This document shows, in pieces, positions 17,195 through 24,601 of a stretch of DNA of 64,000 nt. The DNA lies in contig OZ241979.1 of the NCBI GenBank assembly GCA_965204235.1, positions 2,232,001-2,296,000 of the forward strand. Direction: 5' to 3'. The notes under the pieces were generated by a model. The model was given only the letters and a program-made list of their open reading frames with translations, searched no databases and had not been told where the DNA came from. Positions within the stretch are counted from its first letter, which is position 1. Each line of letters opens with the position of its first letter. Made by a program: the position numbers and the translations under genes. The DNA comes from JAJDTQ01 sp965204235 (GTDB lineage Bacteria > Desulfobacterota > Binatia > UBA9968 > JAJDTQ01).

Positions 17195-18003
17195 CCAGTC
17201 TGTTGCGAAGGCCGTCGGGGAAGGCGGGCAAGGTCGTCGAGGTCACGCCCGAGAACGCCGGATGGCGGTACGTGGGGTTCGCCATCCATGCGCTGGAGGC
17301 CGGCGAGTCGGTGGGCGAGGCCACGGGCGCGCGCGAAGTCATCCTGGTCATGGTGGAGGGCAAGGCCCGCCTGTCCACGCCCCGGGTGGATTTCGGCGTC
17401 CGGGGCGCGCGCATGAGCGTGTTCGAACGAACGAAACCCCACGCCGTGTACGTTCCCAACGGGACCTCCTGGTCGGCGCGCGCGGCAACGGACTGCGTCA
17501 TCGCGGTGTGCTCCGCGCCCGGGTTCGGCGGCCACCCGGCCGCGGCCATCGACCCGGACCGCATACCGCTGGTGGAACGGGGCAAGGGCGCCAACACGCG
17601 CTACGTACACCCCATCGCCATGGACGACGCCGACGTCGCCGACAGCCTGCTCGTCACCGAGGTGTTCACGCCCCAGGGCAACTGGTCGAGCTATCCGCCC
17701 CACCGACACGACGGCGACGAGGGCGGGGACATGACCCGCCTGGAAGAGATCTACTACCACCGGATCCACCCGCCCCAGGGGTTCGCCTTCCAGCGGGTGT
17801 TCACCGAAGACGGCGAGTTGGACGAGACCATGGCCGTTTCCGACGGCGACACCGTCCTCGTGCCCCGGGGCCACCATCCGTGCGGCGCGCCCTACGGGTA
17901 CGACCTCTACTACCTGAACGTCATGGCGGGTCCGAAGCGCCGGTGGCGCTTCCGGAACCATCCGGACCACGACTGGATCTACCGGCGGGACGCCAAGCCA
18001 TGA
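17191..18003 (+). CDS. iolB: 5-deoxy-glucuronate isomerase
   Basis: The 270-residue bicupin starts with TTG inside the iolE stop (TTGA), behind GAGGAGG. Its metal-binding cupin motif is visible as YPPHRHDGDEGGDMTRLEEIYYHRI (two His and a Glu), with a later VPRGHHPCGAPYGYDLYYLNVMAG supplying the last His. IolB converts 5-deoxyglucuronate to 5-dehydro-2-deoxygluconate, the substrate of IolC. Length matches the family. The last codons overlap the next gene's start. Confidence 0.95.
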   Translation: MTSLLRRPSGKAGKVVEVTPENAGWRYVGFAIHALEAGESVGEATGAREVILVMVEGKARLSTPRVDFGVRGARMSVFERTKPHAVYVPNGTSWSARAATDCVIAVCSAPGFGGHPAAAIDPDRIPLVERGKGANTRYVHPIAMDDADVADSLLVTEVFTPQGNWSSYPPHRHDGDEGGDMTRLEEIYYHRIHPPQGFAFQRVFTEDGELDETMAVSDGDTVLVPRGHHPCGAPYGYDLYYLNVMAGPKRRWRFRNHPDHDWIYRRDAKP

Positions 18004-19010
18004 ACGGCCCCGTCCGGTTGGGGCTGTTGGGGGCCGGCCGGATCGGGCACACCCATGCGCGGTCCATCGTGGGCGTCGAGGATGCGCAGCTAGTGGCGGT
18101 GGCCGATCCCGACGAGGCGGCCGCGGCCTCCGTCGTTCGGATGACCGGGGCCCGCGCCGCGTCCGCGGAGGAGGTGCTGCGCGCCCCCGCGGTCGAAGGC
18201 GTCCTCATCGCAACGCCCACCCACCTGCACGCCGTCCAGGTCGAAAGGGCGGCCGAGTCGGGCAAGGCGATATTCTGCGAGAAACCCCTCGACCTCGATC
18301 TGTCCCGGGCGCAACGGGGCGTCGCCGCAGCAGCCCGGTGCGGGGTTCCGCTGATGGTGGGGTTCAACCGCCGGTTCGACCCGTCGTTCCGGCGGCTGCG
18401 CGACGAGATCGACCGCGGCCGCATCGGAACCGTGGAGCTCGTGCAGATCACCTCCCGCGACCCGGCGCCGCCTCCCATGGAGTACCTCCAACGGTCCGGC
18501 GGCCTGTTCCGGGACATGATGATCCACGACTTCGACATGGCCCGGTTCCTGGTGGGCGAACCGGTGGTCGAGGTCATGGCCGCGGGGTCGGCCCTCATGG
18601 ACGCGGCCGCGGCCGGCGACGTGGACACCGCGGCGGTGGTGATGCGTTCGGCCAGCGGACGCCTGTGCCTGATCTCGAACTCGCGCCGCGCAACCTACGG
18701 CTACGACCAGCGGATCGAGGTCCACGGATCCCAGGGCATGGTGTCCGCCGGCAACCCCGCGGCCACCACCGTCACCCGGGCGGACCGGTCGGGGTTCGCC
18801 GCCGACCCCCTCGACGCCTCCTTCACCGACCGTTACGCCGCGGCCTACCGGCAGGAGATCGTGACCTTCTGCGCGGTGGTCCGGGGCGGCAGCCCGGCGT
18901 ACCCGGACGGCGCGGACGGTCTCGCGGCCCTCGCCTTGGCCGAAGCCGCCTCGGAGTCCCTGGCTACCGGTCGTGCGGTCAGGGTTCAGGACGCGAGCAT
19001 CGCTTCGTGA
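18000..19010 (+). CDS. iolG: Inositol 2-dehydrogenase-like (Gfo/Idh/MocA)
   Basis: The 336-residue NAD-dependent dehydrogenase starts at an ATG overlapping the iolB stop (ATGA). It has RLGLLGAGRIGHTHARSI (dinucleotide fold), AIFCEKPLDLDL (EKP lysine) and RDMMIHDFDMARFLVG, which carries the catalytic Asp and His of inositol dehydrogenases (D-x3-H in the HDFDMARF region). As the last gene of the operon it should catalyse the first step, oxidation of myo-inositol to scyllo-inosose. The acyl-semialdehyde dehydrogenase iolA is not in the window. Assignment as iolG rests on context plus family motifs. Confidence 0.88.
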   Translation: MNGPVRLGLLGAGRIGHTHARSIVGVEDAQLVAVADPDEAAAASVVRMTGARAASAEEVLRAPAVEGVLIATPTHLHAVQVERAAESGKAIFCEKPLDLDLSRAQRGVAAAARCGVPLMVGFNRRFDPSFRRLRDEIDRGRIGTVELVQITSRDPAPPPMEYLQRSGGLFRDMMIHDFDMARFLVGEPVVEVMAAGSALMDAAAAGDVDTAAVVMRSASGRLCLISNSRRATYGYDQRIEVHGSQGMVSAGNPAATTVTRADRSGFAADPLDASFTDRYAAAYRQEIVTFCAVVRGGSPAYPDGADGLAALALAEAASESLATGRAVRVQDASIAS

Positions 19011-19259
19011 CAGTTGCGCTCGCGGTGCCTCCAAATCCCGCAGAGGCCGAAAGCCATCCTTCCGGTCCGATCCCGGGAGCCTGTCCAAGTAGGCGAATCG
19101 CACTGTGAGACACGGACAGACGCCCGCGTTCTCAAGGTATTCGTCTCTGTCTCACGGTGGAGTGGATCCCTTCGGTTTTCCGAAGATCTTCCGATATGGA
19201 CAATAGGCGCCGGCAACCTCAGCAGATCCGGATTCCGTCCACGCCTGGCTGTTGCAAAT
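19011..19259. other. Intergenic region after the inositol operon
   Basis: No gene is supported. GTGAGACA at 19105-19112 and TGTCTCAC at 19148-19155 form an inverted repeat with a 35-base gap, which could be an operator or a loose hairpin. No T-run terminator is evident after iolG. Confidence 0.4.
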
Positions 19260-19281
19260 AACCCATTTCAGGTTAAAATGG
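19260..19281 (+). promoter_or_regulatory. Putative operator upstream of the methyltransferase
   Basis: AACCCATTTCAG at 19260-19271 lies within the inverted repeat CCATTT...AAATGG (19263-19268 and 19276-19281). A near-identical motif, AACCCATTTTAG on the minus strand, occurs at 20715-20726 upstream of the XRE gene. Shared sites in front of a methylase and a small XRE protein are what restriction-modification controller proteins use; the function is inferred. Confidence 0.45.
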
Positions 19282-19318
19282 ATGGTGCGCGTCGCAAGAC
19301 GTACTTCGGGAGATCGGC

Positions 19319-20020
19319 ATGACCACTTCGAAAACAGCAGCCGGACGCCCTACGCCAACGAGCACCGTGGGGCGTGGTCGATCTGTAAAACCCGTCGCCA
19401 TCTCGACAGTGAGCGACAAGTGGTCCGATGAGTTCGTCTGCGTTCAATTGGGAGAGTGGCTCTTGCGGGAATGGAACCGCACCGGCCTGCCCCTCCACAA
19501 GGCCAACAACGCTTGCGGTGTCGCCGACGCAGCGGTGCGCAAGTACCTGGATCAGGGCCACCTGTGGTACTTCCCGCCGCCCGAGATGTTCACGCGACTG
19601 CAGGAATATGCAAATCGCCATGGCGATCCGGAAGGGCGCCCCTATTTCTGCATCGACAACGAACAACCGGGAACAACCCGGCAGTGGGCGGCCATGCGTT
19701 CGAAGTTCGACTGTCCGCACGGCTATACCAACGTGTGGGATCGGCCGGCACTCCGGGGACGGGAGCGCTACAAGCTCAACGGAAGTTCGGGCAAGGCCAT
19801 TCACCTCAACCAGAAACCCCTCGATTTGATGAGCATGATCATCTACGCCTCGTCCGATGAAGGCGACGTGGTGTGGGAGCCCTTTGGGGGATTGTTCACC
19901 GGCTGTGCTGCCGCTCGCCTTGGCCGAAGACGCGGTTTCGGCGGAGAAATCGACCCTACATACTTCCATTATGGAGTCGAACGGCTCATCGAGGAAACTC
20001 TTCAGTCTTCCCTCCTCTGA
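19319..20020 (+). CDS. Site-specific DNA methyltransferase, C-terminal portion (N-terminally truncated)
   Basis: The 233 residues cover the target-recognition and AdoMet-binding parts of an N4/N6 (beta-type) DNA methyltransferase: EWLLREWNRTGLPLHKANNACGV, HLWYFPPPEMF, then HLNQKPLDLMSMIIYASSDEGDVVWEPFGGLFTG (motifs X and I) and GGEIDPTYFHYGVERL. In this class the catalytic DPPY motif precedes the recognition domain, and no such motif occurs in the frame or upstream. The enzyme therefore looks decapitated and inactive. A GGGAGA site supports the ATG at 19319. It is convergent with the remnant at 20002-20406 and overlaps it by 19 bases. Not full length on this evidence. Confidence 0.72.
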   Translation: MTTSKTAAGRPTPTSTVGRGRSVKPVAISTVSDKWSDEFVCVQLGEWLLREWNRTGLPLHKANNACGVADAAVRKYLDQGHLWYFPPPEMFTRLQEYANRHGDPEGRPYFCIDNEQPGTTRQWAAMRSKFDCPHGYTNVWDRPALRGRERYKLNGSSGKAIHLNQKPLDLMSMIIYASSDEGDVVWEPFGGLFTGCAAARLGRRRGFGGEIDPTYFHYGVERLIEETLQSSLL

Positions 20021-20406
20021 TCGCGAACAAGATCTCCGAGCGCCTGCCGCCTCATCTCGTCGGAACCTTTGTAGAGCAGGCGGCTCCATTCCCTGACGCT
20101 GTGACCGTTTATCTCTCGCGCCAGAACCCGTCCCTTGAACGCCTCGATGTCAGCGTGCATGATGCGGTCGATCTTGGCGAAGTTCGTGTCAAGTCGGTAA
20201 GGAAAAACGGCGAGTAGTTCCCGCATGTGAGCCTGATATTCCGAGGTGACCTGGTAACCGCGTTTTCGCAGGTCCCATCTCTCGATGAGTTTCCGGGCCT
20301 GGGTCGATTGCTCCGACGTCCCTTGGAACTTGTACCCGTTCGTGTTGGTCTGCTGAAGTGAGGCTTTCGAGGTGAGCGGACGCGGACGCCAGTACTTCCT
20401 GTGTAT
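20002..20406 (-). pseudogene. Start-less open frame after the XRE gene, possible restriction-enzyme remnant
   Basis: Directly after the XRE stop the same frame stays open for 134 codons (IHRKYWRPRPLTSKASLQQT at its beginning, YRLDTNFAKIDRIMHADIEA and INGHSVREWSRLLYKG further on). It reads like a normal mixed-composition protein rather than a shadow frame. No ATG, GTG or TTG precedes the internal ATG at 20226, so either the start has been lost or a TGA at 20407 now separates it from the XRE domain. Its position tail-to-tail with a methyltransferase suggests the cognate endonuclease, but no nuclease motif is recognised. Confidence 0.45.
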
Positions 20407-20679
20407 TCAAGCGAAAGTATCCTCGCGTGAATCCGTTCCCCCGAACAGAAGAGCCTCCATCTCTCGAACGATGCTGCAAGCATCCACGTGCAGGATGCGG
20501 CAAATCATGACGAATTCGAGGATGTCCAGACGACGTTCCCGACACTCGTACTTGGAAACAAAGGACTGCGGCTTCTCAAGACGCCCGGCCAACTCCTTTT
20601 GTGTCATCCCGGCCATCTTCCGTGCGGAGGTCAGCCGCATCGGGAACACGTCGTATTCGCTTGTGAAAATCGATTTCAA
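20407..20679 (-). CDS. XRE-family transcriptional regulator (possible controller protein)
   Basis: The 90-residue protein has a Cro/C1 helix-turn-helix: RLTSARKMAGMTQKELAGRLEKPQSFVSKYECRERRLDILEFVMICRIL. The first codon appears to be TTG at 20679, with GGGAGG about 13 bases upstream; no ATG is in frame. Size and context (next to a methyltransferase and to a palindromic site shared with its promoter) fit a restriction-modification controller. It could also be a generic phage-type repressor. Confidence 0.72.
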   Translation of the reverse strand: MKSIFTSEYDVFPMRLTSARKMAGMTQKELAGRLEKPQSFVSKYECRERRLDILEFVMICRILHVDACSIVREMEALLFGGTDSREDTFA

Positions 20680-20714
20680 ACCGGTTCCATCAACCTCCCT
20701 TTCGCTTCCGAATA

Positions 20715-20743
20715 CTAAAATGGGTTTTGGGATAACCCAAAAC
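20715..20743 (-). promoter_or_regulatory. Operator-like palindrome upstream of the XRE gene
   Basis: GTTTTGGG at 20724-20731 and CCCAAAAC at 20736-20743 form a perfect 8-bp inverted repeat with a 4-base centre. It is preceded on the minus-strand reading by the motif AACCCATTTTAG (20715-20726) that also occurs before the methyltransferase. It lies 36-64 bases upstream of the XRE start, a plausible autoregulatory site. Confidence 0.5.
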
Positions 20744-20781
20744 AGGTTGTCCGCCCAGCATCTCCGTGGCTGTCACTTCGA

Positions 20782-22032
20782 TTACCCAGACGGTTCCTGG
20801 CGACTTCCTCCGATCGGGCGCGGCGCGGCCCCGTCCCTGCGGGGCTCGGTCACGAAATATGCGAGGTTTACGGCTCCCAGCGCCAGGACGCCGGCCAGCG
20901 CCCGCCACGCCGCGGCGTAGGAGCCGGTGACGTCCACCACGTAGCCGAACAGGGGCGTTCCCACCACCGTGCACAGGGCGTTGACGGTGATCATCAGCCC
21001 CAGGGCCGTCCCGGCCCTGGACTCTCCGGCGATCTCGCCGATGAGCGAATAGGACACGCCCTGGTAACCGATCATGGCGAACCCCCCGAGAAAGGTCAGC
21101 GGCGCCAGGACCCAGAGCGAGACCCCGCGGTCGAGGACGCTCAGCACGGCGCACAGGAGCACCGAGACGACGCCGATGAGCACCAGCACCGCCTTGCGCC
21201 GGCCGCGGTACAGCCGGTCGCTGACCGTGCCCCAGCTCACGCGCCCGAGGACGGCCCCGCCCTGGACGATGGAGAGCCATTGGCTCGCGTGGACCGTGGA
21301 AAACGCGAGCCTCTCCTTGAGGAACAACGGCAGGTAGGTGAGCAGCGACATCTGCCCGATGAGCAGCAAGCCGGTGCCGCCGCTCACCGCCAACACGCCC
21401 CTGATGGGGAGCCGCCGGCGTCCCGCGCCGCCGGAAGGCCTTTTGTCGGTCGAGGACGGCTCGTCGGGCTCGCGCCAGAGGAGGCAGAACACCAGGCCGA
21501 ACAGCACGTTGATCGCTCCCACGCCCGCCAGGGTCGCGCGCCAGCCCAGGACCGCGGCAAGCGGCGCCAGCAGCGCGGTCAGCACCCCGCCCGCGGGCAC
21601 CCCGGTCTGCTTGACCCCCATGGCGGTGGCGCGCAGGCGCCGGTGGAACCACATCAGCACCCCCTTGGTGGAAGCGGGGTTGAGGAAGCTGTAGCCGATG
21701 CCGGTCAGGAGGAACCAGGCGAAGGCCCAACCGAAGGACTGGGCGGAAGAAGCGAAGATGACCGCGATCCCCGCAAACACGTGGCCGATCAAGGTGGTCC
21801 GCCTCACTCCCAGGGAGTCGCCCAGCCATCCCGCGGCGAACGAGAAACCGGCCATGCCGATGTAGAAGGCGGTGAAGAACAGCCCCACCTGGGCGCGGGT
21901 GAGTCCCAGCTCGTGCTGGTAGAAGGGCGCGAAGGTGTTGATGCCGTACTGCGCCGCGGCCCCGATGACGTGGGTCATGCTGACCAGGGCCAGGATGCCG
22001 AGGAGTAGGGCCATGACTTTGGGGGCGCCCAT
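20782..22032 (-). CDS. Major facilitator superfamily transporter
   Basis: The 416-residue inner-membrane protein has about twelve predicted helices in two halves. The family signature between helices 2 and 3 is seen as FSFAAGWLGDSLGVRRTTLIG, and its repeat in the second half as GRVSWGTVSDRLYRGRRKAVLV. The central cytoplasmic loop is WREPDEPSSTDKRPSGGAGRRR. The sequence is of the organic-anion (oxalate/formate antiporter or monocarboxylate) type, but the substrate cannot be assigned. It lies 42 bases beyond the aroQ stop codon on the same strand and may be the last gene of the aro cluster. Confidence 0.85.
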   Translation of the reverse strand: MGAPKVMALLLGILALVSMTHVIGAAAQYGINTFAPFYQHELGLTRAQVGLFFTAFYIGMAGFSFAAGWLGDSLGVRRTTLIGHVFAGIAVIFASSAQSFGWAFAWFLLTGIGYSFLNPASTKGVLMWFHRRLRATAMGVKQTGVPAGGVLTALLAPLAAVLGWRATLAGVGAINVLFGLVFCLLWREPDEPSSTDKRPSGGAGRRRLPIRGVLAVSGGTGLLLIGQMSLLTYLPLFLKERLAFSTVHASQWLSIVQGGAVLGRVSWGTVSDRLYRGRRKAVLVLIGVVSVLLCAVLSVLDRGVSLWVLAPLTFLGGFAMIGYQGVSYSLIGEIAGESRAGTALGLMITVNALCTVVGTPLFGYVVDVTGSYAAAWRALAGVLALGAVNLAYFVTEPRRDGAAPRPIGGSRQEPSG

Positions 22033-22074
22033 GCCGCGGCGCGCCTCTCGCGCAACGCCGGCAGCCTGTTCGGC

Positions 22075-22533
22075 CTATCCCTTCGCGGCCCCCAACTCGG
22101 CTGCGGCCCGCAGCGCCAGCAGGTAGCTCTGAGGGCCGAACCCCGCTATCTGCCCCACGGCAACGTCCGAGATCAGGGAGGTTCTCCGGAACTCCTCGCG
22201 CCTGTGGACGTTGGAGAGGTGGACCTCGACGACCGGCAGCCCGCTTGCGGTCAGGGCGTCCCGCAGCGCCACGCTCGTGTGGGTGTAGGCGCCGGCGTTG
22301 ACGACCACGGCGCGGAACCCGCGGGGGCCGGCTTCCTGGACCCAGGTCACCAACTCCCCCTCGTGGTTGGACTGGCGCGCCTCGACCTCGACCCCCAGCT
22401 CTTCGGCGAGGGCGCGCAGGCGGGCGTCGATGTCCGCGAGGGTGCCGCGGCCATAGATCTCGGGCTCCCGGGAGCCGAGCAGGTTCAGGTTCGGTCCGTG
22501 CAGGACCAGTATCCGGGTATCGGGCATGGTCAC
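22075..22533 (-). CDS. aroQ: 3-dehydroquinate dehydratase, type II
   Basis: The 152-residue protein is the dodecameric type II enzyme of the shikimate pathway. Its motifs are complete: ILVLHGPNLNLLGSREPEIYG (catalytic Tyr near position 27), RQSNHEGELVTWVQ (Asn and Glu), VVNAGAYTHTSVALRDAL and EVHLSNVHRREEFRRTSLIS (catalytic His region and substrate-binding Arg). It follows aroB on the same strand with an 80-base gap. Start MTMPD or the next Met is uncertain by two residues. Confidence 0.95.
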   Translation of the reverse strand: MTMPDTRILVLHGPNLNLLGSREPEIYGRGTLADIDARLRALAEELGVEVEARQSNHEGELVTWVQEAGPRGFRAVVVNAGAYTHTSVALRDALTASGLPVVEVHLSNVHRREEFRRTSLISDVAVGQIAGFGPQSYLLALRAAAELGAAKG

Positions 22534-22613
22534 GAGTCCTGGAGGGATCCCCGGGTCCGTCCGGGAAGGGCTTCCCTCCCGCTACGTTCGCTTACTCGGA
22601 GAGGCTTCCGTCG

Positions 22614-23696
22614 TCAAGGGCGACACGCCAGGCTCTGCACGATCTCGGCGGCCGAGAACCATTGGAAGCGGGTGTTGCCGATGCCTTCGCACAGCACGAA
22701 CCGGATCTTGCCGGCCTGCGATTTCTTGTCCAGGGCCATGCCCGAGACCAGGTCCTCCAGGGCCACGTCGTCCGGCAGCCGCCACGGCAGGCCGGCCCTG
22801 CGCACCAGATTCTCGATACGCTCCAGGTCCGCGGCGCTGCACAGGCCCCGGCTGGCCGAAAGGGCGGCCGCCTGGACCATGCCGATGGCCACCGCCTCGC
22901 CGTGGAGGAAGCGCTCGTAGCCGGTGAAGGACTCCAGCGCGTGCCCGATGGTGTGGCCGAAGTTGAGGACGGCGCGGCGGTCGTCCTCCCGCTCGTCCTG
23001 CTCCACCACCGCGGCCTTGATCCGGCACGACGCGGCCACTGCGGTCTCCACCGCGGCCGAGTCCAAGCGCAGCAGCGAGTCCATCTCCTCTTCCAGGAAG
23101 CCGAAGAACGCGGCGTCCTCGATGACGCCGTGCTTGATGACCTCCGCCATCCCCGCGGCGAACTCGCGCCGGGGCAGGGTGCGCAGGGTCTTCAGGTCGA
23201 TGACCACGAGCCGCGGCTGATGGAACGCGCCGATCAGGTTCTTGCCCTGACGGTGGTTCACCGCGGTCTTGCCCCCCACGCTGGCGTCCACCTGGGCCAG
23301 CAGGGTGGTGGGGACCTGCACGTAGCCGATGCCGCGGAGGAACGTGGCCGCGGCGAACCCGGCCACGTCGCCGACGACCCCTCCGCCCAGGGCCACCAGC
23401 GCCGCGCTCCGGTCGAAGCGCCGCTCCACCAGCGCGTCGTAGATCCGCCCCAGGGACTCGGTGTCCTTGTGCAGCTCGCCTTCCGGGATCAACACCGGCG
23501 CGGTCTCGTAACCGGCCCCGCGGAGGGAGTCTTGCACCTCTTCCAGGTAGAGGTCGGCCACTTGCGGGTTCGACACGATACCGACGCGGCCCGCCATTCC
23601 CCGGGACTTCATGGCCTCGCCCACGCCGGAGAGGAGCCCTTCGCCGATCCGGATCGGATACGAGCGCTGCCCCAGGTTGACGGTTACGGTCTGCAT
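22614..23696 (-). CDS. aroB: 3-dehydroquinate synthase
   Basis: The 360-residue NAD- and metal-dependent enzyme converts DAHP to 3-dehydroquinate. Visible are the long nucleotide-binding stretch GGGVVGDVAGFAAATFLRGI, then VPTTLLAQVDASVGGKTAVN, the metal His region LNFGHTIGHALE and FLHGEAVAIGM. Start ATG 23696 (MQTVTVNLGQRSYPI) was preferred over the longer open frame, whose extra 32 residues are encoded by a dispersed repeat. The gene lies just downstream of aroK. Confidence 0.96.
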   Translation of the reverse strand: MQTVTVNLGQRSYPIRIGEGLLSGVGEAMKSRGMAGRVGIVSNPQVADLYLEEVQDSLRGAGYETAPVLIPEGELHKDTESLGRIYDALVERRFDRSAALVALGGGVVGDVAGFAAATFLRGIGYVQVPTTLLAQVDASVGGKTAVNHRQGKNLIGAFHQPRLVVIDLKTLRTLPRREFAAGMAEVIKHGVIEDAAFFGFLEEEMDSLLRLDSAAVETAVAASCRIKAAVVEQDEREDDRRAVLNFGHTIGHALESFTGYERFLHGEAVAIGMVQAAALSASRGLCSAADLERIENLVRRAGLPWRLPDDVALEDLVSGMALDKKSQAGKIRFVLCEGIGNTRFQWFSAAEIVQSLACRP

Positions 23697-23744
23697 GGGA
23701 ACCTCTGACCAATTCCGGCTCGAGGCGCCTCTCCCTATGGGAAA

Positions 23745-23789
23745 GCGCGTCCTTCGACTCCGCTTCGCTACGCTCAGGACGAACGGGGG
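23745..23789 (-). repeat. Dispersed repeat (CGTTCGTCCTGAGCGTAGCG family), copy at the aroK 3' end
   Basis: About 45 bases match, in minus-strand orientation, copies at 24441, 33879, 39004 (same orientation as here), 39389 and 61338. It overlaps the end of aroK: the last five codons (CPRSS) and the TGA stop of that gene are repeat sequence. Confidence 0.85.
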
Positions 23790-24343
23790 CAATCGTTCCG
23801 AGTTTCCCGTAGTCGCTGCCGGATGCGCCGGACCACCTGTTCCACGGTCAGGTCGTCCGTGTCCACCGAGAGGTCGGCTTCAGCGTAGATCCTCTCCCGC
23901 TGCGCCGAAAGCTCCTCGATGCGCCCGAGCCTGTCCGCGCCCTGGAGCAACGGCCGGTTGTCCGCGGACCCCGTCCGGAGCAGAACGGTGCGGGGCGAGA
24001 CCTTCAACCAGATCAACAGGCTGCGCTCCTTGAGCAGCCCGAGGTTGTCGGGGTCCACCACCGCCCCCCCGCCCAGAGCGATGACCTGCCCGGCATCGTC
24101 CAGGACCTGCCCGAGGGCCGCCTTCTCGCGTTCCCGGAAGTAATCTTCCCCGCGTCGGTCGAAGATCTCCCGGACCGCGAGTCCTTCGCGCTCCTCGACG
24201 ACCGCGTCCAGGTCCACGAACGACCAGTCCAACTCCCGGGCGAGCCTTCGGCCGACCGAGGTCTTGCCCGCGGCCATGAAGCCCGTCAGCGCAATGTTTC
24301 GGAAACCCGGAACACCGATTAAAGGTCTTGGAGTAGGCGCCAT
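23774..24343 (-). CDS. aroK: Shikimate kinase
   Basis: The 189-residue P-loop kinase phosphorylates shikimate. Motifs in order are ALTGFMAAGKTSVGRRLA (Walker A), FVDLDAVVEEREG (Mg and shikimate binding), FDRRGEDYFREREKAAL, VIALGGGAVVDPDNL and the lid region GSADNRPLLQG. The ATG at 24343 is chosen; a TTG further out at 24367 is possible. The C-terminus ends in residues encoded by a dispersed repeat, so the original stop may have been replaced. All catalytic segments lie well before that point. Confidence 0.94.
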   Translation of the reverse strand: MAPTPRPLIGVPGFRNIALTGFMAAGKTSVGRRLARELDWSFVDLDAVVEEREGLAVREIFDRRGEDYFREREKAALGQVLDDAGQVIALGGGAVVDPDNLGLLKERSLLIWLKVSPRTVLLRTGSADNRPLLQGADRLGRIEELSAQRERIYAEADLSVDTDDLTVEQVVRRIRQRLRETRNDCPRSS

Positions 24344-24440
24344 TCGACGGGAAGGAGCCAAGATCAAGGGCCTGTAAACAGGGACGCTACCGCGCCATCA
24401 TACGACCTCGTGGTGGCGGCTACTCCAAGATCTTCAATAT

Positions 24441-24537
24441 CCCGTTCGTCCTGAGCGTAGCCGAAGGAAGCGTAGCGTAGCGAAGATCTCCGTTCATCCT
24501 GAGCGTAGCGTAGCGAAGTCGAAGGACGCGCTTTTTC
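24441..24537 (+). repeat. Dispersed repeat, tandem-disrupted copy between aroC and aroK
   Basis: Two partial units of the CGTTCGTCCTGAGCGTAGCG family are joined head-to-tail, with small internal duplications of GCGTAGCGTAG. They fill most of the 258-base gap between aroC and aroK. No gene or clear terminator is seen in the rest of that gap. Confidence 0.8.
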
Positions 24538-24601
24538 CCATGGGAGGAGGGAAATCGAGCCGGAATCGTCGAGACGTTCCTTTCCATGATCCGACAAGGG
24601 G

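Noticed and set aside
19105..19155. Inverted repeat GTGAGACA/TGTCTCAC as a terminator of the inositol operon
   Set aside because: The 35-base loop and the lack of a T-run make intrinsic termination unlikely; left as a possible operator only.
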